Part shown: piece after piece, positions 1-10,421 of the stretch
Numbering within the stretch: position 1 is the stretch's first letter
How the letters are laid out: each line of letters begins with the position of its first letter
From: Basidiobolus meristosporus CBS 931.73
Taxonomy: Eukaryota; Basidiobolomycota; Basidiobolomycetes; Basidiobolales; Basidiobolaceae
DNA length: 52,550 nt
NCBI GenBank assembly: GCA_002104905.1
Contig: MCFE01000617.1
Coordinates: forward strand, 1 to 52,550
Direction: 5' to 3'
Made by a program: the position numbers and the translations under genes
The notes under the pieces: generated by a model
Databases searched by the model: none
Seen by the model: the letters and a program-made list of their open reading frames with translations, nothing else
What the model was told of the DNA's origin: nothing

Positions 1-797
1 TGCCAGTTGAGCTACACTCCAGTGAGGTAGATGTGTTTGCAGAGAAAAGCAATTTGTCCACCACAGCCTCCATTATTGAATGGGTGGAGATCCCACTGAC
101 AGACAAGGTTGCAATGTCAAAAACTCAAAAGGTTAACACAATGCCTTCAGTGGAGTTTTGGAAGATTAATAGGCACACTAAGAGGTTGCAGTGCTACTTC
201 AAGAGCCATGCTCAAGAAAACAACTTGAATATTGAAAGGATTTATTCCAAAGACTGGCAGATGAGGAGCTAGACTTTGCAGTGCTGGCTGGAAACTGGGA
301 TGTATGGCACCAGTGAATGAATAGTGGCATAAAGCCATAGAGTTCCAACCAAAGTCATGGAAAGAGTGCATTAAAGCAAAAATACTTTTCAAGTGGTGGA
401 TTTTAATGGAGTTACTTGTTGAGTGTGGGGTTGGGCTTAATGTTAGTGTAGTGTATAGGGACTTGTATAGGTCAATGCAATTGGCAATCAAGGTACAGCT
501 GAAGTTTTGATGGAGATATATCAATTTGTATGCATGAAAAGAGAAAGGGTTGAGTCAGGTAGTAACAAGTGTGAAAAAGGGCAATAGCCAATCAATGCAC
601 ACAAATGTAGGTGGTGATGGAGTGTCCAGGATCAGAAAGTGAGAAAATTGGCAGAGAGCTAATAAAATGCCACTTTTGTATTATTGTGAAGAAAAATTTG
701 ACCAAGTTTTTTGTGATATCTAAAGTGCAATTAATTTTTGATGGTCTTTGCACAGTGTCCTGATGGGATCAATACCTCTCAGTCATGGGACTTAGAA
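1..797 (+). pseudogene. Tnp2-element partner gene, 3' fragment, copy 1
   Basis: This is the 3' part of the partner gene of the CCCTATG-ended Tnp2 transposon (best copy of the 5' half at 37437-38510, best 3' copy at 40413-41418). It is recognised by repeat similarity and not by any known domain. The conserved frame carries a block like RLADEVPDLAVLAEYQDVW, then PKSW, a WWI-MELL-EC block and GYRDLYRSIQLAI. In this copy a one-base loss near 310 and stop codons break the frame. A different frame, 33-272, is open for 79 codons but its sequence is not the one kept between copies. It is cut at 798 by a copia LTR and on the left by the window edge. Function unknown. Confidence 0.6.
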
Positions 798-1146
798 TGT
801 TGTAAGAGTCTTAGAGATATTGGAAGTGACTGGGAGTACAAATATATTATATGGTTTTCAGTTGATGATTTATTGAATGTTGAAGTAATATCTGTACTTT
901 TACATGGTTATGAGAAAATAAACATAAGGAATAGATGTAGGATGGCTCTCAGAGCATGTGTGCAAAGTTTGGGGCTGCTTGGACAACATATCAAGTTTTC
1001 ATGTTCTGGGTACCTGATATTTTAGTGAATATATTCTAAGCAAATCCCAACAGGAAATTTGGTCAGTATTCACTAGGACCTGAAGGTAGTGATCCAAGTG
1101 ACTAAGTTAGGTGGATAGTTAGGTGGAATTACAATTTTTTGCAACA
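798..1146 (-). repeat. Copia LTR, family A
   Basis: A 349-bp family A LTR in reverse orientation, beginning TGTTGTAAGAG and ending in GCAACA, with the internal TATA palindrome and reversed polyadenylation signal. No matching 5-bp target duplication is seen (TAGAA on the left, ATTAG on the right), so one flank has been rearranged. It lies in the partner-gene fragment to its left. Confidence 0.8.
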
Positions 1147-1189
1147 ATTAGATCCATCCAACTTTTTGGCAGAGGGAAAATTTTCAGTA
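1147..1189 (-). pseudogene. 43-bp copia gag start remnant
   Basis: This short piece matches, in reverse, the start of copia A gag (the codons around PSAEKLDGSN seen at 15355-15390). It is in the right order for a reverse-strand copia 5' LTR followed by gag, so 798-1189 is probably the 5' stub of a truncated element. Confidence 0.6.
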
Positions 1190-1789
1190 AAAAGACTGGC
1201 AAATGAGGTGCTGGACCTGGTAGTGCTGGCTGAAGACCAGAACATATGCAAACCAGTGAATGAACAGTGGCATAAAACTGTATAGTTCATGCCAAAGTCA
1301 TGGAAAAAGGGCATTACAGTAGAAGTACTTGTTGATTGGTGGATTTTTATGGAGTTACTTGATGAGTGTGGGGTTGGGCTTAATGTTAGTGTTGGGTATA
1401 GGGACCTGTATAGGTCAATACAATTGGCAATTGAGGTACAGCTGAGGTTTCAATGGAAATAAATCAATTTGTATGCATGAAAAGTATGAGAATGGGTTGA
1501 GTCAGGAAGGAAGGAGTGTGAAAAAGAGGCAATAGCCAACCAATGTACACAAATGTAGGAAGTGATTGAGTGACCAGGATTAGACAGTGAGAAACTGGCA
1601 GAGGACTAATCAGATGCCACATATTTATTGTGGTGATGAAAAATTTTGACCACGTTTTTTTGTGAAATCTTGGGTGCAAATATTTTTGAACGGTCTTTGC
1701 TTAGTGTCCTGATAGGATCAATACCTCTTATTCACAGGACTTTAATTTTGTGACAGCCAATTGACAGGATCATAACAATAATTTTTCAC
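1190..1789 (+). pseudogene. Tnp2-element partner gene, 3' fragment, copy 2
   Basis: Second copy of the partner-gene 3' end. In the conserved frame it reads through the QWHK block, PKSWKKG, WWIFMELLDECGVGL and GYRDLYRSIQLAI, with one stop after WHKTV and the next shortly after LRFQWK, which probably marks the natural end of the protein. The sequence then runs on as 3' flank and finishes at 1774-1789 with AATAATTTTTCACAGG, a one-base variant of the inverted terminus TTATTTTTCATAGGG. The element's right end is therefore preserved here; the left part is missing. Confidence 0.6.
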
Positions 1790-2550
1790 AGGTTACCCAA
1801 ATGGAGTCAAACCTTGACTTTGTCAAAATTAAACCAAATCAAGAGCACTTGGGGCCATCTGAAAGCCCAGAGTTCCCTTATCAGTTTATGATTGGCAGTC
1901 AGATGTATATCATGCTTGGAACACATCCAGATATTTCATATTCAGTGGGAGTTGTCAGCCAGAATAATTAGGACTATGGATGTGATCATATTGCAGCAGT
2001 TAAGCAAACTTTTAGATGCCTAAAAGGAACTGCTGATATCTGCTTTAGGTACTCCTATAAGAGCTCAGGGCAAGATCAGTTGGAATACCCTGATGATGAT
2101 TGGGGATAAAACTCACAAGACAGATGATCTACCACAGGATACACCTTTCCTAACTGTAAAGGAGCTATTTCATGTAACTCAAGAAAGCAACCAGCCTCAA
2201 CATTTTCCACCACAGAGTCTGAGTCTACAGCAGCCTGTGAAGCTACAAAAGAAGCAATGTGGTGTAAAAAGCTTGTTGAATACCTAGGCTTATGTCCAAA
2301 AATGTCTATTACTTTATTTCAAGGTAATCAAGGCTGTGTACAATTAGGTAGAAATCCAACTTTTCATGCTAGAACTAAGAATATGGATATAAAGCATTGC
2401 TTCATACATGAAGCTATAGAGAATAACTTAGTTAGCTTGGTTTACTGTCTCACAGATGAAAGTATAGCAGACATATTTACTGGATAATTAGCTAGAGAAA
2501 AATATAAATTTCTTGGGTCAGGATTAAGACCAATCAGTATGAACATGTAG
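1790..2550 (+). pseudogene. Copia pol remnant (end of RT and RNase H)
   Basis: Translated in pieces, this matches the last third of copia pol. Visible landmarks are GSQMYIMLGTHPDISYSVGV, an RNase H segment with DDWG where intact copies have DADWG, the run WCKKLVEYLGLCPKM and the segment QGNQGCVQLGRNPTFHART. It ends in MNM followed by TAG at 2548-2550. Several stops and frameshifts make it non-functional. A purine tract (GAGTGGGAG) lies directly before the 3' LTR at 2562, as in complete copies. The LTR that follows belongs to family B, so this is probably the 3' half of a family B element. Confidence 0.85.
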
Positions 2551-2561
2551 CTGAGTGGGAG

Positions 2562-2912
2562 TGTTGTAAAAGTTTGTAGTTCCATATAACTATTCATGCT
2601 AACTTGATCACATAGTTCTTATTCTGTGCTTAGCATTTTGTCCTTACCAAATATCTTGTTGGGATTTACATAGAATATTTTCACCAAATTATTAGATACC
2701 CAGATTATGATCTTTCTCAAAGTTGTCCAAAAGACCCCAGGCTTTGCACACATGTTATTAGGATTTTCCTCAACTGACTCTATATGTTTATTTGCTCTAC
2801 TTTATCAAAAGTATTAAAACTATACTTTTGATCAATAAGTTTACAAGTGAATAACATGTAAATCCTCTAGTTCTCCACATCCCTTCTAATACTCTTTAGA
2901 ATAATATCATCA
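2562..2912 (+). repeat. Copia LTR, family B (3' LTR)
   Basis: Begins TGTTGTAAAAG directly after the polypurine tract. It contains the 11-bp palindromic arms ATCAAAAGTAT and ATACTTTTGAT with a 7-base loop, typical of family B. The right end is degraded (expected TATTGCAACA, seen as ATAATATCATCA), so the last bases are approximate. Confidence 0.75.
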
Positions 2913-3037
2913 AAGTTAGTCATACATGAAGCTGTTATTACATAACTTATAACATTATTCACTTGTTTCATTCAGCTCCAAAAGAGTATTATTACTTTTA
3001 GCAGAACTTTGCAAGACCAATAATAGGGTGCTCTTGG

Positions 3038-3381
3038 TGTTGTAAGAGTCTTGGAGATATTGGAAGTGATTGGGAGGACAAGTATATTATGTGGCTTTTA
3101 CTTAAGGATTGAATATAAAAGTAGTATTCGTACTTTTACATGGTCTTGGCATTACAAATAGATAGAATAGGCTAAGGAAGGTCCCAAGAACTTGAGTGCA
3201 ATGTTTGGGGCCATTTAGACAACTTTGAGAATTTTCATGTTCTGGGTACCTGGTATTTTGGTGAAAATATTCCAAGTAAATGCTGACAAGGAATTTGGTC
3301 AGTATTCTCTAGGATTTGAAGGTAATGATCTAAGTGACCAAGTTAGGTGAATATTTAGGTGGAATTACAGATTTTACAACA
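3038..3381 (-). repeat. Solo copia LTR, family A
   Basis: A complete reverse LTR, TGTTGTAAGAG to ACAACA, 344 bp. It is flanked by a perfect 5-bp target duplication, CTTGG at 3033-3037 and 3382-3386. It has no internal region, so it is a solo LTR left by recombination between the two LTRs of an inserted element. Confidence 0.95.
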
Positions 3382-4865
3382 CTTGGCAGGGTTTCAGGAT
3401 GCTGTGTTCAATGACCTAGGGCTTTTGCACAGGCATGAAATACCTTGGCAACTTCAAGTTAATCACTGATTCCAGCAAATAGTTAGTGTATTACAAACTA
3501 AATATTTGTAAGTGATTCTTATGTTAGCAGTTATTCAAGTGAAGTCTTACAGCATATGAGAGATATAAAGGTAAAATAATCTCTTGCAACAAAAACACCC
3601 AGCTCATGCTCATTGCTTGGAACTACTTCAAACACTTTGTCAAGGTGTCTGATAGTCAGGATATGAAGTAGGTGAGCTGTCAAAAGCCCTAAAAATTTTG
3701 CTCTCATGCACTTAGAACCTCCTAGAATTCTTGTATATATGGCTTGCTGTATCATGTAAAAGTATAAACATTATTCTTACACCTGATAGATGGCTGAGTG
3801 AGATATATGATCTATATATTATCTCAACTGCCTCCAAAATCTCCAAAGTTGTCAGGACATATTAGTTATTTACTGCTCCAAATCTTTGAAGTCTCAAGTG
3901 TCATTGAGGTTCCACTCAAGGTTGCTTGATTTCATATATACAAATTTTCATGACACCCAGAATATTGTGAGTTGCCCTTTTGTGGCTTACCAAGTCAACC
4001 TAGCTTGGTAAGGTTTTTGTAGATTTGTAATGCTATGGAAAACTGGTACATATGGAACATTTATGCTACTTCAGAGATATTCTCATCAATATGGTATAAT
4101 CCTGAAGCATTGGTGGGGCAGCAATATAAGCAAGTCCTAGGAAAAAAACTAAGAAAAGGCCAGCAAAACACCATCACAATATCAGCTGAATTCCAATTCT
4201 CTCAAAATTGACAACTCTCAATATCTCTGTTGTTAGCTAATGGGCAGACAAGCAAAATATTTTCCAGGAGGATACTAGGCCAACTAGCATCCATACCAAA
4301 TTTGGTACTTAGCTGCCCACTATATTCATCAAAAATTGCATTTGAAATTGGAGTCAAAAACACTAGCTGAATACCATCAAAATACCATTATAAAGCCAGC
4401 TGAAGACCTGCTGAAAATCTGATGAATTCCAAGTGTGAGATTTTTCATAGGGAACACTATGCCTGTATTTCCTTAAAGATACCAACTGGGCACAAAAGTT
4501 TAGCATTTGAGTATTTCATCTTGAAATATTGGCTATAGTAGATAGTTTGCTGATGTGCAAGTACAATTGGCCTTCAGGAAACAGCATAAGCATTCAAATA
4601 GTGCCATATTTGCCCAGTGGTCAAGCATTGCTAACTAAATAGAGGTGTGAAATTGTCAACTTACAGTCATAATGAGAATATTCCCTACAGGAGCTGATAC
4701 ATCCAATCCACTGTTAATTAATTATCTGAATGTACTAACCCACAATAGATGATGGAATTTAGTCTAATTCCTCTAAAATTTATCTGAGACCAGTATTCTA
4801 ATGATGGATATTACTGATGACTGTAATTTGCAAAGATCCAATGGTCATATGTAAGTGCTTAAATA
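3382..4865. other. Gene-free stretch with one transposon terminus
   Basis: No gene can be supported. A reverse-strand frame at 3531-3755 is open for 74 codons but has no recognisable motif. At 4437-4452 the sequence GAGATTTTTCATAGGG matches the right-hand inverted terminus of the Tnp2 elements. Just inside it, short motifs such as ATTCAGCTG or TTCAGCTGG recur (about 4170-4200 and 4370-4400), like subterminal repeats. This may be a non-autonomous relative whose left end I could not find. 4453-4865 shows nothing identifiable. Confidence 0.4.
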
Positions 4866-5228
4866 TGTTGTAAAGATTTGTAATTCCATCTGAATATTCA
4901 CCTAACTTAGTTGCTTAGATCATTACCTTCAAATTCTAGAGAATACTGATCAAATTCCTTGTCAGGATTTACTTGGAATATTTCATCAAATACCAGGTAC
5001 CCAGAGTATCAGGTACCCAGAATATGAAAATTAGATAAGTTGTCCAAGCAGCACCACACTTTACACACATGTTCTTGGGACCTTCCTAAGCCTATTCTAC
5101 ATGCTTGTTATGCCAAGACCATGTAAAAGTATAAATACTACTTTTACATTCAATAAATCATCAAGTGAAAACCACATATTCTACTTGTTCCCCCAATCAC
5201 TTCCAATATCTCCAAGACTCCTACAACA
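4866..5228 (+). repeat. Solo copia LTR, family A
   Basis: Forward LTR from TGTTGTAAAGATT to CTACAACA. It is longer than its relatives (363 bp) because a short segment around CAGGTACCCAGA is duplicated near 5000. Flanks are AAATA and AAAAA, a target duplication with one mismatch. It forms the left boundary between repeat sequence and the single-copy island. Confidence 0.85.
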
Positions 5229-5538
5229 AAAAAGCCTCAATCCTTTTCACATTATAGCAAACTAAAGAGATCAACAAATGTATAGTATCCAGTATGTTTA
5301 ATGAATAGAGTGGCAAAACAATCGATCCACCAACACTGTGTATATCACTGCGTATAGGCTAGTATCCTTTAAACACTCAGTACCCGCGCCAACTGCTACG
5401 GAGGTAACTGTGAGGCATGGAAATAGTATCAACAGTTAGATTTCAGCTTTTAGATACGAGCTTAGATAGCACAAGGGGTGCTAAAGAATAGTTACTTTAT
5501 TGTTTGCAAGTAAAGTTCTATCGCTAATGAATAACGGG

Positions 5539-6006
5539 CTAAAACTGAAAGCGAACCTTAATATTACCTGATCCAACCTCTATCTCATTTCTTGTAAGTA
5601 CAGGCAGTAGATGCCCAAATGGAAATTCCTGGCTGCCAACAATAGCGTAAAGAAGGTCAGTGAAAGCCCAAATAAGAGTGCGAGTAGGAAAATATGCTCC
5701 CTGAATTGCTACAAACCATTAGTATATCAGGACAAAACATAGATAAACGGTCACCAAAACGTTGCAACATTATGAAAATTAATTTAGGCTATTCAAGATG
5801 TGTTAGATAAGGAAGTAAGCTGGATATAGAATTACGTTAACTTGACAAGAAAATAACATCTCCCGGATGATTCGGTTATACCCGAAAAGGTAAATACCAT
5901 CCAGGAGAGGGTGCATTTGTGCATTGAAATTGATCTGCTCTATGTTGGTAAAATTGGGAGCTGGGCCGGTATTAATAGGCGATCTGATTTGATCATCTAT
6001 TAATGG
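5539..6006 (-). CDS. Candidate spliced gene, last two exons
   Basis: On the reverse strand an open segment of 55 codons (6006-5842) and another of 53 codons plus TAG (5700-5539) read in the same phase across a possible intron of 141 bases. The intron would begin GTTAAC, or GTAATT six bases further, and end TTCAG, with TACTAAT about 20 bases before the acceptor, a good branch site. The joined product has motifs such as INTGPAPNF, FNAQMHPLLDGIYLFGYN and FPFGHLLPVL. I do not recognise a family. An upstream exon near 6035-6100 is possible. It runs divergently from the forkhead gene. The alternative is chance open frames; RNA reads across 5701 and 5841 would decide. Confidence 0.3.
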
Positions 6007-6264
6007 TCACCCTTTGATTTCCTTAAACATTGATCAGCTCACCACACTAGGATGTATTTTTAAGAATCCAAGCGAGATTGGACAAACCGCAGGTATGATA
6101 TGACCTTGAAAACCTGGAACCGAGTGAAATGAAGTCAGATATGACAATGGGATAAAAAATCCTCAAGTAACATTGGATTGTCAGGATAGATTCTGGCCTG
6201 ATCAGTATTCGAGGATCAATGGTTGCCGATTGATGTAATGCTTCACATAATCAAGCTGATTTCC

Positions 6265-6274
6265 TTTATAAGAG
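6265..6274 (+). promoter_or_regulatory. TATA box of the forkhead gene
   Basis: TTTATAAGAG lies about 120 bases before the start codon, on the correct strand, followed by a pyrimidine-rich stretch where a start site about 30 bases downstream would fall. That leaves a leader of roughly 90 bases with no upstream ATG that I can see before 6393. Confidence 0.5.
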
Positions 6275-6392
6275 CCCCATCTGCCCTGCTTCTCAACCAG
6301 CCAAGCAATCGTCTTATTTATAATTGATTCCTCCATCAATATCCTCCTTGAGCATAATACCTTTCATTTACTGGCTAGAAACTTTGTGAGTA

Positions 6393-7559
6393 ATGTCTGT
6401 CCACGGTTTACTTAATGTTACAGACGACGTTATTGCCCAGCTCAGTAACTCTTTATTTACTGGGTTTGACTCGGAGACTTCATCTGTTACCTCCTCTGGT
6501 CCTACTACGCCTATCCTTCAAAGCGAAGAGGCTTTCAACAGCTCTGATGAGTCTACCGAGTCGGAATCAAACGCACCCGATGTGATTGTACTGCCTAATG
6601 GGGAGCGTCTGGTCGAGCCTAGATACACCTATGCCTCTCTGATTGCGCAGTCCATCATGTCTACTCCTGACCAAAAGATGCTTCTGCAAGATATCTATGC
6701 ATTCATCACTGAAAATTACCGTTACTATCAGTTTGCCACCAAGCAGTGGCAGAATAGCATTCGACACAATCTGTCACTGCACAAAGCCTTCCAGAAAGTA
6801 CCTCGCCAAAAGGGTACACCTGGAAAAGGAAACTACTGGACAATCGTCCCCGAGTACCAAAAATTCTACCTCAACAATGAGCTATCTATCCCCAAAGGAT
6901 ATGAGATGAAAAAAACCAGTGACAGAAGCAGCGCTCGCTACAAGAAAAACAAGACTCGTGCCCGCGTTAGAGCCCAGCCATACATCAAGCCTGATGAGGG
7001 CTGCCAAGCTCCTCTCAACGGACTTCCTCCTAGAGTCAAATCGGTTTATCCCACTGAACCCTCAGTCAAGACTCGGTCCCTGCTACCGAACTTTGATTTG
7101 AACGCTCTTTCGGAGCAGATAACGAAATTTGCCGCTGGTCAGGTGACACCCACTCCTGCTAGACCATCTTCAATGACACCGATTTTACCAGCCTGTCCTG
7201 TTGCCACCAAATACATGAGTGCGCACAACTTCATGGTCGATTACACAGTCTACAGACTTGCCAAGGATTTCCTCAAACTTCCCGAGGATCCCACTCTTGA
7301 TGAACTTCACGCACTAAGCGAACTAGTCCAACAATCCATGAACGTTCTACCCAGCGAAGAGATAGATTTCGACATCACCTCAGACATTGAGATCCCAGCC
7401 GTCCTGAAAAATGATGTCATGTTGGGATTCGAGCCTCAAGATATTGAAGATCTTTCATCTCTTGATATGCCAATCCTTGACGATTCCCCAGCCGAGTTCT
7501 CTCTTGATATGGCCGAGTTCCTTAATCTCGAAGCGTGCTCAGAGCTGAATGAGTATTGA
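6393..7559 (+). CDS. Forkhead-domain transcription factor
   Basis: Intact 388-residue intronless reading frame and the only undamaged gene here. The N-terminus (about 24-62) is rich in Ser, Thr and acidic residues. The forkhead winged-helix domain covers about 75-165: it opens with RYTYASLIAQSIM and has the recognition helix WQNSIRHNLSLHKAF (119-133), including the DNA-contacting NSIRHNLSL core. It closes with GKGNYWTI in wing 1. A basic stretch at about 173-197 (KKTSDRSSARYKKNKTRARVR) looks like a nuclear localisation signal. The last 45 residues are acidic and leucine-rich, like an activation domain. The protein should bind forkhead sites in the nucleus and regulate transcription, probably cell-cycle or developmental genes as in fungal relatives. 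The exact subfamily (Fkh, Hcm1, Mei4/Sep1 type) is not resolved. CpG and codon use are normal, unlike the flanking repeats. Confidence 0.95.
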   Translation: MSVHGLLNVTDDVIAQLSNSLFTGFDSETSSVTSSGPTTPILQSEEAFNSSDESTESESNAPDVIVLPNGERLVEPRYTYASLIAQSIMSTPDQKMLLQDIYAFITENYRYYQFATKQWQNSIRHNLSLHKAFQKVPRQKGTPGKGNYWTIVPEYQKFYLNNELSIPKGYEMKKTSDRSSARYKKNKTRARVRAQPYIKPDEGCQAPLNGLPPRVKSVYPTEPSVKTRSLLPNFDLNALSEQITKFAAGQVTPTPARPSSMTPILPACPVATKYMSAHNFMVDYTVYRLAKDFLKLPEDPTLDELHALSELVQQSMNVLPSEEIDFDITSDIEIPAVLKNDVMLGFEPQDIEDLSSLDMPILDDSPAEFSLDMAEFLNLEACSELNEY

Positions 7560-7684
7560 TCTAGTCCCCCTGTCCTGCCGCCCGCTGTATCATACTTTGA
7601 CTAGCTCTCTATCCTTCCTCCGTCTGGCGATTGATCTTTGCACTCTTGCTTACAAGACTGGTTTCATGCGAGTTCCAAGATTAT

Positions 7685-7692
7685 TGTAAATA
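7685..7692 (+). promoter_or_regulatory. Pumilio (Puf) binding element in the 3' UTR
   Basis: TGTAAATA, a perfect match to the UGUANAUA Puf core, lies about 125 bases after the forkhead stop codon. Puf proteins of fungi control mRNA stability or location through such sites. One 8-base match could be chance. Confidence 0.4.
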
Positions 7693-7792
7693 GCCTCTTC
7701 ACCATCCGTCCTGTAGTTATACAAACAATGCAAACATATTACTGAAGTGATTTAGTTTAAACAGCATAATATTATTTATACGTATACGTATC

Positions 7793-7798
7793 AATAAA
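7793..7798 (+). terminator. Polyadenylation signal of the forkhead gene
   Basis: AATAAA about 235 bases after the stop codon, next to the alternating run TATACGTATACGTATC. It would give a 3' UTR of about 250 bases. Confidence 0.45.
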
Positions 7799-10421
7799 TG
7801 ATATATTCTCGACAAAACTTGGAAAATAGCCATCATTACGGGAAGTGCCTCTACGCTACTTGATTGGTCGACTCAGTAGGGTGGGCTGGGGTATGTAACC
7901 AGAAACCTACGGCCGGGATTTCTGAGACTGAAAGTAATATCTCTCCAGATGTTTGAGCCCGTGCAGGACCCCCATGGGCATCGTACTTATTCAATACCCG
8001 GATCATGAACCTGCATGTGCTAGGGTGCTCATCACTTCAAACGATTGAGAAAAATTATGTGAAGCTGATATCGTTGACATCTCCTGCGTGACAAGCAACA
8101 TCAAGAGCGTTGAGTAGTTCAATCTAGTCGATGTTACTCTTGGCTATTACTGCCACACACGGTTACTAGTTTTTAATCTTACTTGGCATACCACTCAACT
8201 ACGTATTTCGTATGGTAAAGGAAATTGGCCTGCCATTCCATGATCACTATTGGCGGAATAAATGCAGCTCTATAAATTCCATGCTACCTTGTCCTTCCGA
8301 ATGATCAGGAATTGCCATATTTAAACTCCGAGAAAGCCAATCAAAATCCTGATTTCGCGTGGATGATGGCATGGTTACTATTTATCGGAAATATAAACAA
8401 ATTAACTGGATTCGATTGCTGGAATTGATTTCCGGTTGATTTTGGTAGGGATGTAAGCATTGTTTTGTTGATGGTTCTAAGGTCACAAAGATCTGGCGTT
8501 ACTCGGTATAACGCGTAGGACACGCGAAATGAATCAGTTCCTTTGTTGTGTAAACAACACAATAATACATGATTGTTCGTACTCTGTTGTGGGCTAGGAA
8601 TCTTGTAAACAATAGAATAGTATTTAAATTTCCTGTCAGCATTCTTGTTGTCGAATTTGCAAATACTATTTTACACTATGGGTTTGATGTACCCAACCTG
8701 TCTACTTTTCTTTAATGTTCCAAACCCCCCCATGAAGCATATCTATATGCTTTCGATTTCCCCGTTCATATAACGTGCATTGTCCGTACTGACCATAGCC
8801 TTTGACCGGGCATTTGCAGCGGAGGATATTGACTCACCTCAGGTTGGAGACACCCTTGGGTAACTGCACCATCAACCCCGGTAAAGTAATGCCTAACGTA
8901 AACATAGCAGAGTACGACTATTGGCTTGCTCGAACCCCATCATAACATTGACTATGTTTACATATCGAAATTTCTTCCAATCATCGATTTACAAAGAGAT
9001 ATTGTAAACAATCATTTAGGAATCTCATTGTGCTTCTTTGTTGCACACTTCCACCCCATCATTGTAGCTCACTCCCCTTGTTAAAAGCCCTTGAACAATC
9101 ATTTCATCCGCACGATCCACCCAACAGGCAATCCCCCAATCACATCCAACTGTGGGCAGCTTCGCGGATATTTTTGTTTATAGTAAGAAAATTTTTGGCC
9201 AATCAGCTATCGGGCTGATCTTCTGGCTTGTGACGCATTTGTTTGTGGCGATTAAACTGCCAGGGTAAGGTGCTTCTTATCCTGGGGCCATGGTAGTCGA
9301 TGAAAAATAGCCCAGGCCTTAATCAGGATCCCTCGGAGCTTAATATTCAGGATCACACGCAAGGGGTGATCGATTGTTCCCGACCGGTAGCTTTGAGGTT
9401 ACCCTACCCCAGTGGTAATTTACGTGATTTATATGGGCCGTAGGAGCAACATGGTCCCGAGAAGCGATTCTGAGACACACTCCTTGTAAGTTTAAGTCAA
9501 GTGGCTGGCGTAGATCTGCCGTATGGAAACATTGTTGCAATGTACGCAGTTGATTGCACACGACAAATTGACATATTGGTGGCTAGAACCCAAATATGGC
9601 ACGGATCACAACCATGCACAGCTACTTTACAATTGAATAAGATGTTCCTGATATACAGGCATCTCTGTACCGGAAATACGTATACCTCTGATAATGATGA
9701 GCAACAGAGCTGGTTTCGATGAAGACCAGCTATAGTGGAATATTTCTATATGATCAGTCATACTGATTGAACATGATGTAGGATATGTCCAACACCTTTC
9801 GAAACAACGTTCCAACGGTGGCCTGCAGGGTGAGTATACACCGTGCAACAATATCTGGGAACCAACTGGTAAATCAACTACAGACAACGTAAGGTTATAG
9901 CTAGGATATACTTAATATCCTGAGAAATATTTCATTGAAATTAGTCCCAGCAGTGTTATACGGAGTAGAATACTTGGGTGCTCATATATCACTTTCTCAA
10001 GTCACATGTAATATACAGGCATTGTAATCGTATACAATACTTTTTTACATTGTCAGTGTGCACCCCAAGAGCATATGGGGGTATCATTGCTGTTGCCATA
10101 CAAACTGCGCTAATCCACAGGAGTATGAACTACCATAGGCTGAATAGTGAATAGGTATACGCTACTTGATGAAATGAGTCTCTCTGATTTGATATTTACA
10201 GAGTTAATGTCAGACCTGCCATAACAAAATTTTGAACCTTTGGTAACTGCCACTGGCAGTTGGAGGAATAAGCAATCTGTGTACTAAGTGCAACACTTTG
10301 AATTTCAAATATGCTAATCTATCAAATAATTAACACAGCTATATAAAAAGTACCTTCCTCAACCATTCATGTAAAGAGTGCATACTAGGTAGATATACAA
10401 GTTGGAAATCAAGGTTTATAA
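7799..10421. other. Single-copy intergenic sequence, no supported gene
   Basis: CpG content is normal and none of the window's repeats occur here. Reverse open frames at 8341-8562, 9340-9561 and 9627-9887, and forward frames at 9030-9218 and 9501-9722, are 62-86 codons long with no motif or splice context I can defend. A TATAAATT at about 8271 could be a promoter, but nothing convincing follows it. From about 10150 on the sequence grades into the repeat block. Confidence 0.5.

Noticed and set aside
738-1025. 95-codon frame 738-1025
   Set aside because: It spans the boundary between the partner-gene fragment and an LTR, so it is a chance frame.
3531-3755. 74-codon reverse frame as a gene
   Set aside because: Isolated, with no recognisable motif or second copy in the window.
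6567-6909. Open frames on both strands overlapping the forkhead gene (6567-6767 reverse, 6643-6909 forward)
   Set aside because: They are shadows of the forkhead coding sequence, with no motif of their own.
7779-7793. TATACGTATACGTATC run as a regulatory palindrome
   Set aside because: Simple alternating sequence next to a polyadenylation signal; nothing further supports a function.
9627-9887. 86-codon reverse frame in the single-copy region
   Set aside because: No domain, no splice or promoter context, and it overlaps another open frame on the other strand.
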